Positions 17,101 to 25,375 of a stretch of 64,000 bases of DNA are shown here, one piece after another (the first letter of the stretch is position 1; the number at the start of each line of letters is the position of its first letter). The translations under genes were made by a program, and so were the position numbers. This stretch comes from an uncultured Acetatifactor sp. (lineage in GTDB: Bacteria; Bacillota; Clostridia; Lachnospirales; Lachnospiraceae): positions 1 to 64,000 of the forward strand of contig CAJUSI010000005.1 of NCBI GenBank assembly GCA_910589035.1, written 5' to 3'. Below the pieces are notes generated by a model. The model did not search any database and was not told the DNA's origin. It saw only the letters and a program-made list of their open reading frames with translations.

Positions 17101-17717
17101 AAATTAAGGGGAAAATAGCAGGAATTCGAGAATGCAATGATGTTGTTTCCTTTTCTTATGATAGATTAGAGTGGCAGCTGCACAAATCCGGTAGATATGC
17201 CTATGAAACCAACGAAGGCTGTTGCGCCACATCTGCAGCCTGGTTAAATTATATTGTTGAATATACATATCATGAGCGGGGGTATCTACATTTTCTCCGA
17301 CCTGATGGAAGCGGCCATGTTCTAAATTACATCTTACTAAATGGAAAATATTATATAATAGATATGACAGCATTAACCAAAGAAAATGCTAAATTTGCGC
17401 CTGTGGAAACGGGTCTAAAGAAAGATTATGTATCATCGAAATTCTACACAGGAATTTGCGCACAAGCAAATAATTTAATGGATTATGTAAATTTCCACAG
17501 GAGATTTCAGATGACAAAAGGGTATGAGTTTTCTTATCTAAGCAAATCTCCTGTGTCTGCACTATCGCCCAATTGTTCTTATGTTGAGAATGGTATTCTG
17601 TACTTTTTGGAATTCGGAAAGAGCTTTTTGCTACAAATGAGAAATTTGCATTATGAAAGCAGACAGGTTCCTGAAGATTTGAAGTTTCCTATAGAATATA
17701 CAAATGATTATGTGTAA
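17037..17717 (+). CDS. Transglutaminase-fold cysteine protein next to agrD
   Basis: This protein is up to 226 residues. The middle part carries a transglutaminase-like core: GCCATSAAWLNYIV (Cys62/63), GSGHVLNYILLNGKYY (His94) and IIDMTA (Asp109), numbering from the ATG at 17037, which would be a Cys-His-Asp triad. There is no signal peptide or membrane segment, so it is probably cytoplasmic. The start is uncertain: the ATG at 17037 lies inside agrD in another frame, while a TTG at 17097 would overlap the agrD stop as TTGA. The ABC gene begins right after its stop. Its position where AgrB is expected suggests peptide cleavage or cyclisation; that is inference. Family assignment is from the triad pattern only. 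Confidence 0.65.
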   Translation: MFILGISAQRTKASQIIAEVLKIKGKIAGIRECNDVVSFSYDRLEWQLHKSGRYAYETNEGCCATSAAWLNYIVEYTYHERGYLHFLRPDGSGHVLNYILLNGKYYIIDMTALTKENAKFAPVETGLKKDYVSSKFYTGICAQANNLMDYVNFHRRFQMTKGYEFSYLSKSPVSALSPNCSYVENGILYFLEFGKSFLLQMRNLHYESRQVPEDLKFPIEYTNDYV

Positions 17718-19583
17718 ATGAAAAGGAATTCAGGGATGAGAGAACGGGACATGAAATTTACAGTAAGAAGAGCGGCTCTCTTTTTCTTTCAACATGCGCC
17801 CTGGGCAACGCTTGCCATGCTTCTGCTGAAGGGAACGCTTGCCATGCTGCCCTTTGCCTCCGTACTGCTGGGGGCGCAGTTTGTGGACAGGGCATTGGAG
17901 GCGGCTTTGGGAGTGAGGCCTGCCATCTGCAGCGCAGTTCTGGTGGCGCTGGTTCAGCTGGTTCAGAGACTGGGGAATAATGGGTATTCCTTCTGCCGGA
18001 TGCTCCAGCGTGAAAGGACTTATCCGGCAGTTGATAGAATGATTACAGAGAAGATAGCGTGCCTGCAGTATTCTTGCATTGAGGACGATGCCGCGCAGGA
18101 TATCCTTTCACGCATAGCAGGTGACCCGGAGGGAATTTTATCGGGAATTATGGAAGGATATCTGGAGATGGCAGTTTTCATCATTTCAAACGTAAGCCTG
18201 GTATCGATTCTGATCTTTCAGATGCCGGTATGGGTGTCCCTTGTGATTACCGCCGTGCTGGCAGCTTTTGGATTCTATGCCTTGAAGAGCGGCCAGCGGC
18301 AGTACCATGCCCACGCCGAAGTGACGGCCTGCCGGAGAAAAGCGGACTATTATGAGAAAATCCTTGGAGACCGTGACACGGTGAACGAGAGGACGCTTTT
18401 TGATTACGGTGAAAAAATAAACAAAGAATTCCTGGCGGCAAGCCGCCGGGCGAGAAAGAAAGAACAGAAAGCACGTTTTAGCTGGTTTCTGGGGATGAAC
18501 ATAGGCGGATATATAGCCGCCGGCATTTCCGTTATCGTACTTTTGCTGCTGCTGCCTGCAGTACTGCGGAGGGAGACCTCCGTGGGGCTGTTCGTTTCCC
18601 TGGTGACGGCATTTATGTCAATGATACAGATGGTTACGTGGCAGTTTCCGGACAGAATCAAGGAGCTGTCCAAAAGCAAAATGATGCTTGAGGATTTTAA
18701 CGTTGTGATGGATATGCCGCTTTATGCCGATGCATTTCAGGATTTTGCCGTAAAGAAGGGCAAAGCCCTGACAGAGGGAAGGCTTGACGGGACGGCTTCT
18801 GGCGGAGAACTCTCCGACGGGGACTTGACATTTGAATCCCTGGAATTCAGAAACGTCACCTTCCGTTATCCAGGCACGGACAAAGAGGTGCTGAAGAATA
18901 TGTCCTTTCAGGTGAAGAAAGGGATGCATTATGCCTTTGCAGGGAAAAACGGATGTGGGAAGTCTACGGTGGTGAAACTGATCCTGAGACTGTACGAGCC
19001 GGACAAAGGGGAGATTTTACTGAATCATAGAAATATCAGGGAATATGAAGCCGGGCATATCTGGAAGATTTTTGCGGTGCTTTTTCAGGATTACGCGAGA
19101 TATCCGGTCTCTTTGGCGGACAATATCGCATTGGGAGGAGGCGGGGGTCGGAAAAGTATGGCCAGAGTAGAACGGGCTGTGTCACAGGCCGGCCTGGAGC
19201 AGGTTGTGGAGAAGCTGCCAGAAGGCCTGGAGACGGCATTGGGAAAAGTCCTGGACGGATCTGTGGATCTGTCCGGAGGAGAGTGGCAGAGGGTAGCTAT
19301 GGCGAGAATGCATTATAATGCATCGCCTGTCAAGATTCTGGATGAGCCCACCGCGGCCATGGATCCGGTGCAGGAACAGAAGGTGTACCGGCAGTTTTCC
19401 GATGCATACCGGGACAGAACCACCATTATGATCACCCACAGGCTTGGGGCGGCAGCAGCATGCGACTGTATTTTTGTAATAGAGGACGGCGGTGTAAAGG
19501 AAACCGGAAGCCATGAATCCCTCATGGAGCGCAACGGGATTTACAGAGAGATGTTCGATAAACAGAGGGAGTGGTATATATGA
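17718..19583 (+). CDS. ABC half-transporter, fused permease and ATPase (first of pair)
   Basis: The 621-residue protein has a six-helix membrane domain (about 20-330) and a C-terminal ATPase: Walker A GKNGCGKST (about 411-419), signature LSGGEWQ (about 519), Walker B ILDEPTAAMDP and switch His in THRLG. There is no N-terminal peptidase C39 domain, so it would not cut a leader itself. The ATG directly follows the stop of the transglutaminase-fold gene; internal ATGs at 17736 and 17751 are alternative starts. It overlaps the second ABC gene by ATGA, so the two probably form a heterodimer that exports the island's peptide. Confidence 0.88.
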   Translation: MKRNSGMRERDMKFTVRRAALFFFQHAPWATLAMLLLKGTLAMLPFASVLLGAQFVDRALEAALGVRPAICSAVLVALVQLVQRLGNNGYSFCRMLQRERTYPAVDRMITEKIACLQYSCIEDDAAQDILSRIAGDPEGILSGIMEGYLEMAVFIISNVSLVSILIFQMPVWVSLVITAVLAAFGFYALKSGQRQYHAHAEVTACRRKADYYEKILGDRDTVNERTLFDYGEKINKEFLAASRRARKKEQKARFSWFLGMNIGGYIAAGISVIVLLLLLPAVLRRETSVGLFVSLVTAFMSMIQMVTWQFPDRIKELSKSKMMLEDFNVVMDMPLYADAFQDFAVKKGKALTEGRLDGTASGGELSDGDLTFESLEFRNVTFRYPGTDKEVLKNMSFQVKKGMHYAFAGKNGCGKSTVVKLILRLYEPDKGEILLNHRNIREYEAGHIWKIFAVLFQDYARYPVSLADNIALGGGGGRKSMARVERAVSQAGLEQVVEKLPEGLETALGKVLDGSVDLSGGEWQRVAMARMHYNASPVKILDEPTAAMDPVQEQKVYRQFSDAYRDRTTIMITHRLGAAAACDCIFVIEDGGVKETGSHESLMERNGIYREMFDKQREWYI

Positions 19584-21361
19584 AGAAAATAACAACAGCC
19601 CATACGATTCGGGTGATGCTTCCGATTGCGTTCAAAGCAGCGCCCATCCGTTTCTGCCTGGTGAATCTCTTTGGAATGGCACAATCGGCAGTGCTGGCAG
19701 TGAATACGGTATTGCTGGCCGGATTCGTGGACGCTCTGATTGCTTCCGTGTCTGAGGGAGCGGTTGGAGAAAGGCTTATTTTATGGATATCGCTGTATGT
19801 GGCGGGGATTATCGGATACCAGATTTTTAACACCCTGTTCAACTACATCCTGGGCGAATATCAGGAAAAATGCAGCGAAAAATTCAGGTATGAATATAAC
19901 AAGGTTATCTCCGGCCTGACTCCCATTGAATTTGAACGCGAAGAGACATTGGATGAAATACAGAAGGCAGAAGCGGGAAGAAATGTGGCACATGTATTTA
20001 TATTTCACTTCATCGGCATTATCGACATGGTTCCGCCTTATGTGATATTTATGTGTATGTATGTGTCTTCTTTGAATCTCTGGCTGCTGCTGTGCATCAT
20101 TGCCGCATTTCTTCCGGCTGTGTTTACTTTCTATCTGCAGAGAGGCATTTACACGAAGCTTGAGGATACGGCAGCTCCTGTCAGAAGACGGTATCATGCT
20201 TTTAAGGACTGCATCATAGGCAGGCAGTTTTTAAAGGAGACGCGGATTCTGGGAGCAGGCGGTTATTTCTATGGCAGGGCGGCCGCAGAATGGGAGCGCC
20301 TGAGAAGGGAAGAAAGAAAAGTAAAAAATCAGACCAATCTGTTGGATACGATCGACAATACGGCGGGGCTTGCAGGATATCTTGCGGCGCTGGTTCTCCT
20401 GGCAGCCAGCGTGCTGCGGGGCAGCATATCGGCAGGGGCTTTTGCGGCGGTCTATCACTCGCTGAACCATCTGTTTGACATGATGTTTGCCCTGGTGTGC
20501 GGATTTATCGGCAGCACCGTCAGCAATCTGCCTGCAGTAGAGAATTATGTGGGATTTCTCGAAAGGAGAAGGGAGAGGGGGAAAGAGAAAGGCGAAGAGG
20601 AAAAGGAAGGGAAAGCGCCGGATCTACGGAAAGGGATTGTCCTGGACCACGTATCCTTCACTTATCCGAACGCATCCGCCCCGTCCGTAAAGGATATCAG
20701 CGTCCGGATCCAGCCGGGGCAGTATGTGGCTGTTGTGGGTGAAAACGGCGCGGGAAAATCCACTCTGGCTAAATTGATCCTGGGCCTGTATCCTGCGGGA
20801 GAGGGAAGGATAGAAATAGGAGGAGTGAGGGCGGAGGATACGCAGGCCGAAAGCTGCCGGAAATGCATGTCTGCCGTTTTTCAGAATTTTGTCAGATACC
20901 AGATGACTTTATCCGATAATGTAAGAATCAGCCAATGGGAAAGCGATAAAAATCCAAAGACCGTATTGGAGGGCACCTCGCTGGACAGGAGGCTGGTGGA
21001 TGACTGCGATACGGTCATGCTTTCCAGGGAGTTCGGCGGGATTGATCTTTCCGGCGGTATGTGGCAGCAGGCAGCCATTGCCAGAGGACGGTATCGCAGC
21101 CATGAAATCATTGTCCTGGATGAACCCACAGCGGCGATAGATCCGGTGGAGGAATATGCCGTGTACCGGGACTTTCTGAAAATGGCGAAGGGTAAGACAG
21201 CGGTCATAATTTCCCACAGATTAGGTTCCGCCAGGCTGGCGGATCGCATCCTGGTTATGAGCGGAGGCCGGATCGTGGAAGACGGTACGCATGAAGATCT
21301 GCTTGGCCGAAACGGTTTCTACAGGGAGATGTGGGATGCCCAGGCGGGAAGTTACCAATGA
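19580..21361 (+). CDS. ABC half-transporter, fused permease and ATPase (second of pair)
   Basis: The 593-residue protein has a six-helix membrane domain and an ATPase with Walker A GENGAGKST (about residue 388), signature LSGGMWQ, Walker B IVLDEPTAAIDP and SHRLGSARL. All catalytic motifs are consensus, as in the first ABC protein. The start is the ATG inside the ATGA overlap with the preceding gene, with GAGGGAG about 9 bases upstream. A charged linker rich in Lys/Glu (about residues 328-345) separates the domains. It ends the agr-like operon; no terminator is obvious in the 286 bases that follow. Confidence 0.88.
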   Translation: MKKITTAHTIRVMLPIAFKAAPIRFCLVNLFGMAQSAVLAVNTVLLAGFVDALIASVSEGAVGERLILWISLYVAGIIGYQIFNTLFNYILGEYQEKCSEKFRYEYNKVISGLTPIEFEREETLDEIQKAEAGRNVAHVFIFHFIGIIDMVPPYVIFMCMYVSSLNLWLLLCIIAAFLPAVFTFYLQRGIYTKLEDTAAPVRRRYHAFKDCIIGRQFLKETRILGAGGYFYGRAAAEWERLRREERKVKNQTNLLDTIDNTAGLAGYLAALVLLAASVLRGSISAGAFAAVYHSLNHLFDMMFALVCGFIGSTVSNLPAVENYVGFLERRRERGKEKGEEEKEGKAPDLRKGIVLDHVSFTYPNASAPSVKDISVRIQPGQYVAVVGENGAGKSTLAKLILGLYPAGEGRIEIGGVRAEDTQAESCRKCMSAVFQNFVRYQMTLSDNVRISQWESDKNPKTVLEGTSLDRRLVDDCDTVMLSREFGGIDLSGGMWQQAAIARGRYRSHEIIVLDEPTAAIDPVEEYAVYRDFLKMAKGKTAVIISHRLGSARLADRILVMSGGRIVEDGTHEDLLGRNGFYREMWDAQAGSYQ

Positions 21362-21465
21362 GCAGTATACTTTTGTCTTATTCTATAATCTGTGCCCCCG
21401 GCTTTGTTAAATGCTTAATAAATATCTGGCAGGTTCGTAATTTTATGGTTTTGAAGAGCATTTTC

Positions 21466-21474
21466 TGGTATAAT
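21466..21474 (+). promoter_or_regulatory. Extended -10 promoter-like site in the gap after the ABC pair
   Basis: TGGTATAAT (21466-21474) is an extended -10 element without a well-placed -35. An inverted repeat AGAAGG/CCTTCT at 21483-21503 would lie at the start of the transcript, which leads into the decayed Schlafen-like gene at 21648. The remaining 21362-21647 gap shows no gene. Confidence 0.4.
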
Positions 21475-21647
21475 ACAGACACAGAAGGGCATTATCGCCT
21501 TCTGGCGCCTTGTGCGTTAATATTGACACATAAGTGCATTGTGCCAACTGGCCTGTGCAAGGAGTCCGGAGAGCTGCTTATTTGGAAAAGCTGTTTGCGG
21601 AGGAGAAATAGAAAACAGCGTTGGAACGTGATTTGGGAGGTGAAGTG

Positions 21648-22504
21648 ATGAAAATGGAATCACTATTTGATATAACGAAATTCGATTCTTATAAGGAAGA
21701 TAACCGCCGTGAAGTAAAACGTGAAATGGAGGACTGCCAGGTTCATTGTGGGATACCTATTCCGCCTTTGCAAACTGCTATGGAGGTGTCATAATCCTTG
21801 GAGTGAAGGAGGAGAGTGATAAAAGCTGGAAAACGACAGGCTTAAAGGGCACGGACAGAGAAAAACTTTTAAAGGAATTTTGGGACACAATCAACAATTA
21901 TAAGAAAGTCAGTGCGAATATTTTGCTGGATGATGATGTGGAAGTATATGATATCGGGGAAGATATTGCTATTGTGATTTATGTTCCGATGGCAAGACGG
22001 GAGCAAAAACCGATATTTATTAACAATAACATGTTTGGCGGTACATTTAAGAGAAATCATGAAGGAGATTACCATTGCACCAATCTGCAGGCCAAATCCA
22101 TGCTCAGGGATCAGACAGAAAGTACGATGGACATGAGAATTGTGGAGAGCATGACGATTGACCAGTTGGATAAAGAGACAATACAGAGCTATCGGAACCG
22201 CCACAGGTCATTCAGACCGGGGCATCCCTGGATTAACCTGGGTGATGCCGAGTATCTGCAGAAAATTGGCGCGGCAGAGATGGGGAAAGATAAGGAGCTG
22301 CATCCTACAGCGGCGGGACTGTTGATGTTTGGTGAGGAATACAGGATTGTCTGGGAATTTCCGGAGTAGAATTTTGATAATAGAATCATCTCTTTGATTC
22401 TATTATATTTGGATTACAGGGAATTGCTGGATCCCACGATAAGATGGACAGACAGGCTGCAGTCAAGCTCCGGCGAATGGAGCGGGAATTTGTTTGAGTT
22501 TTAT
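21648..22504 (+). pseudogene. Frameshifted, truncated Schlafen/AlbA_2-type putative DNA-binding protein
   Basis: The 5' part (ATG 21648, good GGGAGG site) encodes SLFDITKFDSYKEDNRREVK, then the frame shifts near 21722-21727. The second frame continues GGLPGSL..WDTYSAFANCYGGVIILGV, the AlbA_2/Schlafen N-terminal fold, to a stop at 22369 where a 30-bp palindrome has landed. Beyond it LDYRELLDPTIRWTDRL continues the same protein and breaks off at about 22504. So it carries a frameshift, an insertion and a 3' truncation. The intact family often acts as transcription regulators or in phage defence. This copy cannot make the full protein. Confidence 0.8.
22377..22406. repeat. Single copy of a 30-bp palindromic element inside the Schlafen pseudogene
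   Basis: Arms ATAATAGAATCA and TGATTCTATTAT (12 bp, perfect) flank a 6-base loop TCTCTT. The same palindrome occurs four times in tandem at 59612-59758. Here it splits the coding sequence between FPE and LDYRELL, so it moved or arose by insertion. Confidence 0.85.
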
Positions 22505-23432
22505 ACAGTGCATATTTCCGCCAGTCACTTCTGGACGCCTGCACCGTGAAAGGGAGGCTGGTGTATATTCCGGAGGAGATTGATTGTACTACGGTCGTTG
22601 GGCGGGCATCCCAGGTAGGGAGTGAGCCAGGCTGGAGCGCGGAGGATGCGATGGCTCTTGCGGAAAGCCATCCCCAGGCAAGGCTGTTCAAGGGCAACAG
22701 TTTTCTGCCATGATAAGATATTTTTTCCAGGATTATATCCTGGGGCAGTATATAGATTGGAAAAGCGGAGAATGCAGCTTTGACGGGGAGGAATTCGTCG
22801 CTTTCATCAAATGGGTGGCGGAGCATTCGGATGGGGTGGACAGTGAAGAGACGCCCGTGGAGATGCTGCTTGGTACCATGCCGGAGGAGCGGCTGCTTGA
22901 TATAATGGCAACGGTTTTTGGTGCGGATTTCTACATGCTGAATAAGACATATTTTGGAGAGGAAGTGACGACGGTGGGATATCCTACTGCTGGAGGGGAG
23001 GTCTCGCACCATGGGACGCTGATCAACCAGTTGGGCATCGTGGCTGCTTCTGATAAGAAGGAAGGGGCGTGGCAGTTCATCGAATCCTTCCTTTCCCGGG
23101 AAAATGGGCGTTATATCTTTATGCCTGCCCGTCAGGATAGGTTGGAAGAGGAGATAGCGAAAAAGGCAGAAAGCAAAATACCTGTTTATTTACCGGATGG
23201 ATCGAGAGAAGACTTCAGCGCCATAACGGAAGAAGAAATAGAAAAGTTTTATGCCATCATTGACGAGGCCGATTTTACCTCGCGGAATGGCATACGGGAA
23301 GAGATCATCAATATTGTTGTGGAGGAGATGTCCCTCTGCCTGTCCAGCGACAAGCCGTATGAGGAGGCAGCCGCGATTGTCCAGAACCGGGTGAAGAATA
23401 TGGTGCAGGAAGAAATCAGTTCTATTCAGTGA
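22500..23432 (+). pseudogene. 5'-truncated, frameshifted ABC-type extracellular solute-binding protein
   Basis: Coding begins abruptly at about 22500 with LLYSAYFRQSLLDACTVKG, fused to the end of the Schlafen remnant, and runs in one frame to a stop at 22713. A one-base shift near 22700 moves the reading to the frame starting MIRYFFQDYI, which continues to 23432. WQFIESFLSREN and the C-terminal helices are those of sugar-type solute-binding proteins. The N-terminal lobe and the signal peptide are gone. It is non-functional unless the last 240 residues are made alone, which is unlikely without a signal peptide. Confidence 0.75.
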
Positions 23433-23447
23433 AAGGAGGAGGGCGTT

Positions 23448-23555
23448 ATGCTTATAGAGGGGCAGTTGTCTTTGTTTGATTTTGGGGTCATTGCAGAAAC
23501 TGTGGCGGTTATCCTGCTGATGTCCTTTCTTGCCAGCAAATCCAGTTGGACATAA
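23448..23555 (+). CDS. Possible 35-residue small ORF
   Basis: An ATG at 23448 follows AAGGAGGAGGG and opens a 35-codon frame with an acidic start (MLIEGQLSLFDF) and a hydrophobic stretch (AVILLMSFLA). It may be a small membrane peptide or the 5' end of a larger lost gene, because it sits in a run of pseudogenes. No family is recognised. Confidence 0.3.
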   Translation: MLIEGQLSLFDFGVIAETVAVILLMSFLASKSSWT

Positions 23556-23597
23556 AACCTGTCTTTTGGAGTAAACATTAAAAATGGTGCAAAGCTT

Positions 23598-24308
23598 ATG
23601 TCGGTCGCTATTTACCGCTCTAATTTTCTCCTTATGCTCTTTCAGAGTATTCTTAATACATTTTTGATTGTAAAGCATAGCGGGATGGTCGAAACCAGAG
23701 ATGATTGTGTTGATATGTACGGCACAGATTATAAATCAACTGTATTGCGCGTTTATCGGTCCAAACCATGGGCAGTTAGCGTCAAGCATAGTGAACGGGA
23801 ATTTAGATAAATCCATTATCAGGCCGTTGAGTATGATATTCCAAGTCAATACCGGCCGCATGAATGTTTCCGCATTTCTTTCCCTCGCTGCCCCGATTAT
23901 GATCCTGTGTATACAAATAAGTTCGATAAACCTGCAAACAGGATTTTTTAGTATTTTCCTATATCTATTCTTTTGCTTAATGGCCTTATGGTTATCACAT
24001 CGTTTATGCTTGTATTATATAGCCTGGCTTTTATTTTTATAAATGTAACGGGAATCGGCAATATCTATTACAGCTTGATGGGATTGGCCGAAAAGTCCAG
24101 GGAGATGTATTTTAACAAATGGATTATGCTGGGGTTAGTATTGATTGTTCCTATTCTTCCTCTGGCCAATACGCCGGCGCAGGTATTGCTTAATAAGGCA
24201 ACTTTATTGAGTATGCTGCTCAGTATACTGGCATCTCTTTTATTTACTGTTCTTTCGGTTACATTATTCAAGGTGATTATCCGAAAATATACAAGCGCCA
24301 GCAGTTGA
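23598..24308 (+). pseudogene. Multiply frameshifted ABC-2 family permease
   Basis: Three frames must be joined to read one protein: YRSNFLLMLFQSILNTFLIV (23619 onward), then SIAGWSKPEMIVLICTAQ through HGQLASSIVNGNLDKSIIRP to about 23970, then LMVITSFMLVLYSLAFIFIN to the stop at 24308. The segment GNLDKSIIRPLS and the late LPLANTPAQVLL are typical of the ABC2_membrane_6 permease family. A deletion after FLIV plus a frameshift near 23970 disable it. No partner ATPase lies next to it. Confidence 0.75.
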
Positions 24309-24368
24309 CGCTATACCAATAATATGTTAGGGCTCCACGGAACAGAAGATCATTTTGTCCCTCCTTCT

Positions 24369-24530
24369 CTATTTTAGAATGATCCATTTGCCGCGACTCA
24401 GGCTTTCGCGGGCAATATAGCTTTTGCTTTTTAAGCTTTTATATACTCGATTGACAGTAGATACAGAAAGCCCGGTTTCTGCTGCAACCTGTGTTGCATT
24501 GAGGCAGAAGGCATTAATGCAGGGGAGCGC
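24369..24530 (-). pseudogene. C-terminal winged-HTH remnant
   Basis: The minus strand encodes TQVAAETGLSVSTVNRVYKS and then GKWIILK before a TAG at 24369-24371, a clear helix-turn-helix with a wing. It has no start codon with a ribosome site and begins directly after the Uma2 stop codon in the same frame. It is most likely the 3' end of a lost regulator or Fic-type gene. Confidence 0.5.
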
Positions 24531-25106
24531 CTATTCAGAAAACACCTTTCCCAATTCAATAAAACAACCTTCAAGCACGGTTACCCTTGCTATGTCCCCT
24601 TGCTGATAGATCTCGTGGGGCTGAAGAAATCCGGCGTCGGACAGGAGCATGACGCGGACTATCCGGTTTTCCGGATCCACAATCCAATATTCCCGAACCC
24701 CCGCCTGCTGATACAGGTTCAGCTTCACCAGCTGATCATGCCTGTGCGAGGAGGGGGAGAGGACTTCAATGACCATATCCGGAGCTCCCTTACAGCCATA
24801 CTGATCCAGCTTGTTTCTGTCACAGATTACGGAGATGTCCGGTTCCACCAGTGTATCCACATCTTCCGGCGCGTCCCCGTCCTGCTCGAATAACCGGACG
24901 CTGAAGGGAGCGGGATAAACCTCGCATTTCTTCCCTTCAAGGTAATTTGCAAGCTGACGGGAAAGTTCCATGCTGATTTTCTGATGCATTCTGGACGGCG
25001 CTGCCATTGCAAACGCTTCCCCGTTAATGATTTCAATGTGTTCGCTTTCGTCCCAGGAAAGGACATCTGCGAAGGTATATTGGATTTTTTTTGCAGGGAA
25101 TGCCAT
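24531..25106 (-). CDS. Uma2 family (DUF820) putative endonuclease
   Basis: The 191-residue protein has the Uma2 pattern: YTFADVLSWDESEHIEIING, EPDISVICDRNKLD and the PD-(D/E)xK-like block APDMVIEVLSPS, followed by LNLYQQAGVREYWIVDP. Family members have a restriction-endonuclease fold, but their cellular role is mostly unknown. AAGGAGG lies 8 bases before the ATG at 25106. Immediately downstream in the same frame is a helix-turn-helix remnant. It is an isolated gene between a pseudogene cluster and a flagellin gene. Confidence 0.88.
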   Translation of the reverse strand: MAFPAKKIQYTFADVLSWDESEHIEIINGEAFAMAAPSRMHQKISMELSRQLANYLEGKKCEVYPAPFSVRLFEQDGDAPEDVDTLVEPDISVICDRNKLDQYGCKGAPDMVIEVLSPSSHRHDQLVKLNLYQQAGVREYWIVDPENRIVRVMLLSDAGFLQPHEIYQQGDIARVTVLEGCFIELGKVFSE

Positions 25107-25306
25107 AAGTCTTTCCTCCTTAGGTTACATTCGTGAACGCAAACATTTATCGCGCTGGAAAAGGCGGGACACCGGATTCGTAAATCCAGGCGCTCTTGAG
25201 TATAGCATAAATTCAGTTCTTATTCAAGTATCCGGCATGTCCGGGTTTGCTTCATAAATTGCTGATATCAAAGCCATTCCTGTATGCAAAGATAACCAAT
25301 TAGTAG

Positions 25307-25335
25307 TTTACAAGTGGGGAAATCAGAGATATAAT
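25307..25335 (+). promoter_or_regulatory. Sigma-A promoter of the short flagellin gene
   Basis: TTTACA (25307-25312), a 17-base spacer and TATAAT (25330-25335) form a near-consensus vegetative promoter, 41 bases before the flagellin-like ATG. A sigma-28 motif is not seen, unlike most flagellin genes. Confidence 0.7.
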
Positions 25336-25375
25336 AAAAGTGTCATACAAAATAATAAGGAGAGGAGATATTATT

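Noticed and set aside
17718..21361. Peptidase-containing (C39) bacteriocin exporters
   Set aside because: Neither ABC protein has an N-terminal C39 domain; both begin with the membrane domain.
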